This document shows, one piece after another, positions 23,106 to 27,422 of a stretch of DNA of 27,422 bases. The DNA comes from Rikenellaceae bacterium (GTDB lineage Bacteria > Bacteroidota > Bacteroidia > Bacteroidales > UBA932). Location of the stretch: NCBI GenBank assembly GCA_900767405.1, contig CAAFZB010000010.1, positions 1 to 27,422 on the forward strand, read 5' to 3'. The first letter of the stretch is position 1. Each line of letters begins with the position of its first letter. The notes below the pieces were generated by a model. That model was not told the DNA's origin. It worked only from the letters and a program-made list of their open reading frames with translations, and made no database searches. The translations under genes were made by a program, and so were the position numbers.

Positions 23106-25001
23106 TTAAAAATTATACTTGTAAGTCTCGCGGACATCGACGGTCTCTGCCGGTGCCTCTGAGGAAACTTTTTCGTTGAATACCACGTCCTCTGAAGGGA
23201 ATGGCAATGTAAAGGTTTCTCTGGTAACGTTGGGAAGGTCGTCGTCGCCTATGAATCCCTTGGAAGGATCGGCAGGATCGAACGGATCCTTGGTATCGTT
23301 TCCATAATGAAGGGTGTTGGGATCATATTCGAAAGTAGTCATTCCAGACTCCCAGTATTTCTTGTAGATGTCTCCGAGAGCATTGTAGGTACTTCTTCTC
23401 TGACCCTTGATTTCTGCTATGACAACGTCGGGCTGGTAGTATGCGCGGCGTACGAAATCGTACCAGTAGTCACCTTCTCCAGAGAGTTCGAGACGACGTT
23501 CTTTCCAGATATCCTCGATTGTCAAGTTTGTCAACTTGAAGTATTTCTCGAAATCGGGTTCTGAACGGTCTCCACATAAAACACCGTATGCGCGCCTGCG
23601 AACTTCGTTCACAGCGTCTGTAGCCGCCTGCTTGTTTGTGTTGAATACAGCCTCGGCATAAATCAGATAGACATCGGCCAGTCTGAGTATATGGGTAGGA
23701 AGCTGGTATGCCATTCTGTCTGCAGGATAGCCGGTGCCGGCAACGTGGTCGGCATTGTCTCCGTAGAGGTGCTTGACGCAGTTGGTACCTGTAGCGCACT
23801 CCATCTGTCCGGGGCCACCCTCGGCGTAAGCCTTGTCCTGTCCCTCTATTGGACTTGTAGCGAACATTCCAGCAATGTAGTTGAAACCTGTACGGCCGTA
23901 AATGGGGTCTGTACGGTCTGTCCAGAAATACTCATAATGGTCACCCGGCATCATCATAGAGCATTTGCGACGCTGGTCGTCTTCAATGCTGTTTCCGTTG
24001 CTGTCTACACGTTTATTAGGGTCATCCAGCACACATACGCCAAAAGCGTCGGCAAGGTCTACCGAAGGACCGCCCCATCCGCCCCAAAGGTCTCCGTTCT
24101 CACTGAAACCTTCGAACATAATGTCGCTCTGAAGAGTGTTCTGACGGGTCCACTGACCACCGTTCACGGTCCACAGCCAGCTTATGAGCGGTTCGCCCGT
24201 AGCATTGAAGGTCTTGGGGTCGAGACGGAAGATGTCACTGTAGCGGGGACTGAGCTTACGGCCGGAGTTGTCGATCACGTCCTTTGCATATTTTGCCGCA
24301 TTGGCAAGGTCATCTTTATTGAGAGAGCCTCCCAATCCTGCCTTGGTGAGATATGTCTTGGCTAGAAGGGCCTCGGCTGCATAATAGTCCACACGGTTGT
24401 ACTGGCCAATGTAAGCATTCTTGGGCAGCAGTTCCATAGCTTTCTCGAGGGTCATTATGATATACTCGTAGATGCACTCTCTCTTGAGCTTGGGAATGGA
24501 GTTGTATTCGCCGGCAAGCAGTTCGGCGTTGTCGTGAACAATGGGAACCTCACCGAATGTACGTACGAGGAAGAAATATGCAAGAGCCTTGAGTGTGAGG
24601 GCTTCGCCTATAACCTGATCCTTGACTGCCTGTGAGGCTGTGCTCCCCTGGGTCTCGAGTATGTTCTTGATAACGGTGTTTGCGTGTCCGTTTACAGACC
24701 ACAGGGAGTATGACATATTCTTGAGGTCGACGTCGGTTCCGTTGGCTGTAAGTGACTGGTAAGGAGAACCTCCCCAGTACATATTGCCGGACATAACCTC
24801 ACCGACTTTAATGAAACCTCGCTGGAAATCATACCAGGGAGAATTGTACAGATAATTGATGCCCTGGAGAACCTGCTCGTCGGTCTGGTAGAAACTGGCG
24901 GTGCTGTAGTTGTCTTCCGTAGGACGGTTCAGGAATTTCTGGCAGGAAACTGCGGCGAGCAGAGCGCCTGCTATTACAATACCTTTTATAATATTTTTCA
25001 T
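23106..25001 (-). CDS. susD: SusD/RagB-family glycan-binding lipoprotein
   Basis: A 631-residue outer-membrane lipoprotein with lipobox LLAAVSC (Cys20) followed by QKFLNRPTEDNYSTASFYQTD, the classic SusD N-terminus. Mid and C-terminal segments (LLAKTYLTKAGLG, HILRLADVYLIYAEAVFNTNKQAATDAVNEVRRRAYG, IWKERRLELSGEGDYWYDFVRR) match the TPR-like SusD fold. It caps the SusC transporter and binds oligosaccharide for import. I chose the ATG at 25001 over the one at 25016 because GGAGGA (25014-25009) sits 7 bp upstream of it and because it gives a clean MKNIIKG signal peptide; the longer start would insert MEDYD. The gap to the susC stop is then 18 bp. Confidence 0.95.
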   Translation of the reverse strand: MKNIIKGIVIAGALLAAVSCQKFLNRPTEDNYSTASFYQTDEQVLQGINYLYNSPWYDFQRGFIKVGEVMSGNMYWGGSPYQSLTANGTDVDLKNMSYSLWSVNGHANTVIKNILETQGSTASQAVKDQVIGEALTLKALAYFFLVRTFGEVPIVHDNAELLAGEYNSIPKLKRECIYEYIIMTLEKAMELLPKNAYIGQYNRVDYYAAEALLAKTYLTKAGLGGSLNKDDLANAAKYAKDVIDNSGRKLSPRYSDIFRLDPKTFNATGEPLISWLWTVNGGQWTRQNTLQSDIMFEGFSENGDLWGGWGGPSVDLADAFGVCVLDDPNKRVDSNGNSIEDDQRRKCSMMMPGDHYEYFWTDRTDPIYGRTGFNYIAGMFATSPIEGQDKAYAEGGPGQMECATGTNCVKHLYGDNADHVAGTGYPADRMAYQLPTHILRLADVYLIYAEAVFNTNKQAATDAVNEVRRRAYGVLCGDRSEPDFEKYFKLTNLTIEDIWKERRLELSGEGDYWYDFVRRAYYQPDVVIAEIKGQRRSTYNALGDIYKKYWESGMTTFEYDPNTLHYGNDTKDPFDPADPSKGFIGDDDLPNVTRETFTLPFPSEDVVFNEKVSSEAPAETVDVRETYKYNF

Positions 25002-25008
25002 ATCGTAG

Positions 25009-25014
25009 TCCTCC
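25009..25014 (-). promoter_or_regulatory. Ribosome binding site deciding the susD start
   Basis: The minus strand reads GGAGGA, then CTACGAT, then ATG at 25001. This is a consensus Shine-Dalgarno at good spacing, unusual in Bacteroidota. It lies inside the alternative longer reading frame starting at 25016, so it argues for the shorter start. Confidence 0.55.
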
Positions 25015-25019
25015 ATCGG

Positions 25020-27422
25020 TTAGAATGTGAAATTAACTCCACACGAATAAGTGGTAGGAGAAGGGTAACGTCCGTTGTCCACACCGTAGGTAAGGCCGGA
25101 AGAGTCCTGGGTAGAGGCTCCGACTTCGGGGTCATAACCCGTATACTTTGTGAAAGTATAGAGGTTCTGGATATTGATGTAAACGCGGATATTGTCAAAC
25201 TTTATCTTCTGAAGATACTTCTTGGGAAGATTGTATCCGAGGCTTATGTTCTTGATTCTCAGATATGAGCCATCCTCGATGTAGCGTGAACTCATCCTGT
25301 CGTTGTCGTTAGGGTCGGCAATGCTGGGACGGGGAGTCTTTGTTCCCTTGTTGGATACGCAGACATTCGACGGATCGTCGTACCAGTTGTAAATGGTCTT
25401 GCCTCCAACTACGGCAGGATATGTCTTGGCGGGATCTATGGGAGCAAGTCTCGCGTGGTCGGCTACGCTGTTGTGCTGGTTGGTCCAGGCGCTGTTCATA
25501 TGCACCAGTCCGTTATAACCCTGCGCAAGCAGGTTGTAGTTGAGCACCTTGTTGCCATAGGTTCCGTTGAGGAAGATTCCCAGGTCGAAATCCTTGAAAC
25601 GGAACGTGTTCTGCCATCCGAAAGTGAACAGCGGCAGAGGTGAACCTATGTTGGTGCGGTCATTCTCGTTGATTACACCGTCCTTGTTCACATCCTTGAA
25701 CTTGAGGTCACCGATCCATACCGTAGTATTGCGGTCGAACACTCCGTCCGAAGGATACTTCTCGGCGCGGGGCGAATTCTTTATATCTTCGAGGTCGGTG
25801 TAGACACCTTCGATTTCATAGCCGTAGAATCCATAGAGAGGCTCGCCTATGAGGGTGGTGGAAACTACGTCACTCCACTGTCCGTATCCTACGAGAGCCG
25901 CATTCTTGGTTCCGTCGAGAGCAAGAAGCTTGTTCTCGTTGAACGAAATCTGGAAGTTGGTGTCCCAGGAGAAATTCTGGGTTGAAACCGGATGGAAGTC
26001 CAGCGTCAGCTCTATACCTCTGTTGCGGATGGTACCGTAGTTTCCCTTGGGAGCCGAAAGAACCGACGAGCCGTTGCCCTGAGTTCCCATATATGAAGGA
26101 AGCTGCATACTCATAAGCATATCGCTCGACTTCTTCTGATACAGGTCGATGGTTACATTGTACTTGTCGTCCAGGAATCCGAGGTCGATACCAAGGTTCC
26201 ACTGTTCCTGCTTCTCCCAGTGAATCGCAGTATTGGGGATGTTGGCGGGACGGAAACCGGAACCGAGGGCCGAAGGCATTGAACTTATGGCTGAGCCCCA
26301 GGCGAATCCGCCGATGTTGCTGTTACCGGTCTGGCCCCAGCCCAGACGAATCTTTCCATTGCTCAGCACGCCCTTCGCGCCTTCCATAAACTTCTCGTTC
26401 GAGAAACGCCAGCTTCCGGCTACAGAGTGGAACCCTGCCCATCTGTTCTCGGGGCCGAAGTTGGAGGAACCGTCATAACGGAAAGTATAGGTAAGGAGGT
26501 ACCTGTCGTCATAGTTGTATGTCCAACGGGTGAAGAAGGATGCCATTGCAGATGAACCGAATCCGTGCCCTACGGCGTGGGATGTGGGATCACCCAGGGA
26601 AACGTTATGGATTTCATCGGACGAAAGTCCGGTGCTTGAACCGCTCAGATAATTCCACTTGCTTTCCCAGGCTTCCTGACCGACCATTCCGCTGAAGCTG
26701 TGCTTGCCGAACGTATTGCTGTAGGTGAGATAGTTCTTGACCTGCCAGAACGTGCTTGCATTCTTCTGATAGCTCATAGAGTTCTGGTCCTGTTTGTAGG
26801 CACCCAGCGAAATCTTCGGGCGATAGCGCTCGGCATCGGAGAAGTTCATATCAAAACCGAGTTCGGTACGGAATACAAGATGCTCGATGGGAGTAATGTC
26901 GGCGAAGATGTTTCCTGTGATCTTCTGGCGGTTGAGGGTATTCGTGTTCATCATCGCCATAGCGACAGGGTTCTTCATGCTTCCCTGGCCTTCACGCACT
27001 ACGGTAGAATAATTTCCGTCGATGTCATATACCGGGATGTCGGGAAGCGGAGTAAGAGAGTAGAAGATGATACCCTCGCCACCGTCGGCCAGCTTGAGGT
27101 CGTCCTTGGTGTTTGCATAAGAAACGTTGAGTCCGAGCTTGAGCCACTTCTTGAGCTGTGCGTCGAGGTTGGTTCTTACGCTGAAACGGTTGAAGTTGGA
27201 ACCTATTATGGTACCCTGCTGGTCCATATAGGATCCTGAAACATAGTACTGAACCTTGTCTGAACCACCCTGAGCGCTAATCTGGTGAGAGTGCTGGAGG
27301 GCTGTACGGAACACTTCGTCCTGCCAGTTGGTACCTACACCCAGAAGTGAAGGGTCTCTGTAGAAGGCAGAAGGATTTCCGATTTCACCAATCTCCACCA
27401 TATCGTTGTAGAAATTTGCGAA
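25020..27422 (-). CDS. susC: SusC/RagA-family TonB-dependent outer-membrane transporter, partial (N-terminus off window)
   Basis: The last 800 residues of the protein; the frame is open through the right edge, beginning FANFYND before the internal Met at 27401. The signal peptide, carboxypeptidase-regulatory-like domain and most of the plug are missing from view. The visible sequence begins near the plug/barrel junction (HSHQISAQGGSDKVQYYVSGSY) and runs through the 22-strand barrel to the C-terminal aromatic ending YSCGVNFTF. Segments such as RFSNEKFM, IRLGWGQTGNSNIGGFAWG, DLGFLDDKYNVTIDLYQKK and YLRIKNISLGYNLPKKY are typical of SusC. It forms a complex with SusD and imports oligosaccharides using TonB energy. 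It is the most upstream visible PUL gene; the promoter and any regulator (hybrid two-component system or sigma/anti-sigma pair) would lie beyond position 27422. Confidence 0.95.
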   Translation of the reverse strand, partial: FANFYNDMVEIGEIGNPSAFYRDPSLLGVGTNWQDEVFRTALQHSHQISAQGGSDKVQYYVSGSYMDQQGTIIGSNFNRFSVRTNLDAQLKKWLKLGLNVSYANTKDDLKLADGGEGIIFYSLTPLPDIPVYDIDGNYSTVVREGQGSMKNPVAMAMMNTNTLNRQKITGNIFADITPIEHLVFRTELGFDMNFSDAERYRPKISLGAYKQDQNSMSYQKNASTFWQVKNYLTYSNTFGKHSFSGMVGQEAWESKWNYLSGSSTGLSSDEIHNVSLGDPTSHAVGHGFGSSAMASFFTRWTYNYDDRYLLTYTFRYDGSSNFGPENRWAGFHSVAGSWRFSNEKFMEGAKGVLSNGKIRLGWGQTGNSNIGGFAWGSAISSMPSALGSGFRPANIPNTAIHWEKQEQWNLGIDLGFLDDKYNVTIDLYQKKSSDMLMSMQLPSYMGTQGNGSSVLSAPKGNYGTIRNRGIELTLDFHPVSTQNFSWDTNFQISFNENKLLALDGTKNAALVGYGQWSDVVSTTLIGEPLYGFYGYEIEGVYTDLEDIKNSPRAEKYPSDGVFDRNTTVWIGDLKFKDVNKDGVINENDRTNIGSPLPLFTFGWQNTFRFKDFDLGIFLNGTYGNKVLNYNLLAQGYNGLVHMNSAWTNQHNSVADHARLAPIDPAKTYPAVVGGKTIYNWYDDPSNVCVSNKGTKTPRPSIADPNDNDRMSSRYIEDGSYLRIKNISLGYNLPKKYLQKIKFDNIRVYINIQNLYTFTKYTGYDPEVGASTQDSSGLTYGVDNGRYPSPTTYSCGVNFTF

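Overview
The window reads as a chromosomal stretch of a Bacteroidota member, most likely order Bacteroidales. The reasons are a SusC/SusD pair, IPT/TIG surface glycan-binding lipoproteins, short Cys lipoboxes, several close matches to the Bacteroidota -7 promoter element TAnnTTTG, and a moderately GC-rich base composition. I cannot name the species from this sequence.

Layout. (a) Positions 1-430 hold the 3' end of an Rpn-family nuclease/transposase gene (+), then a cluster of intergenic palindromes and short tandem repeats. (b) 429-2989 (-) holds a C69 dipeptidase followed by a PfkB sugar kinase. A second cluster of the same repeats, in inverted orientation, lies on the other side (3058-3158). 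(c) 3171-5945 (-) holds a secreted metallophosphoesterase fused to a PQQ-like beta-propeller, directly abutting a small YqaA-type membrane protein. (d) A 52-bp divergent promoter region separates these from a plus-strand GH2 glycosidase (5998-8013). (e) 8019-27422, all minus strand, is a long polysaccharide utilization locus (PUL). In transcription order it reads SusC (cut by the right edge), SusD, a two-TIG surface glycan-binding protein, a six-TIG lipoprotein with two extra C-terminal glycan-binding-like repeats, an intrinsic terminator, a GH26 mannanase with an Ig domain, a GH5 endo-glycanase with the same Ig domain, a second GH26, a GH130 mannosylglucose phosphorylase, a GPH/MFS sugar symporter, a GH94 cellobiose phosphorylase and a GH36 alpha-galactosidase. 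No gene-free stretch exceeds 300 bp.

How it works together (inference). The locus fits a PUL for beta-1,4 mannans of the (galacto)glucomannan type. Surface lipoproteins bind the polymer and the GH26/GH5 enzymes cut it. SusC/D import oligosaccharides and GH36 removes alpha-galactose branches. The symporter moves disaccharides into the cytosol. There GH130 cleaves Man-beta-1,4-Glc to mannose-1-P plus glucose, and GH94 cleaves cellobiose to glucose-1-P plus glucose. Both are phosphorolytic, so ATP is saved. No cellobiose/mannobiose 2-epimerase, acetyl esterase or PUL regulator is visible; these may lie beyond the right edge.

The points most worth a second look are the intrinsic terminator between the binding and enzyme halves of the PUL, the duplicated C-terminal module of the six-TIG lipoprotein, the GH2 enzyme missing its central Ig-like domain, and the inverted palindromic repeats bracketing the kinase/dipeptidase pair.
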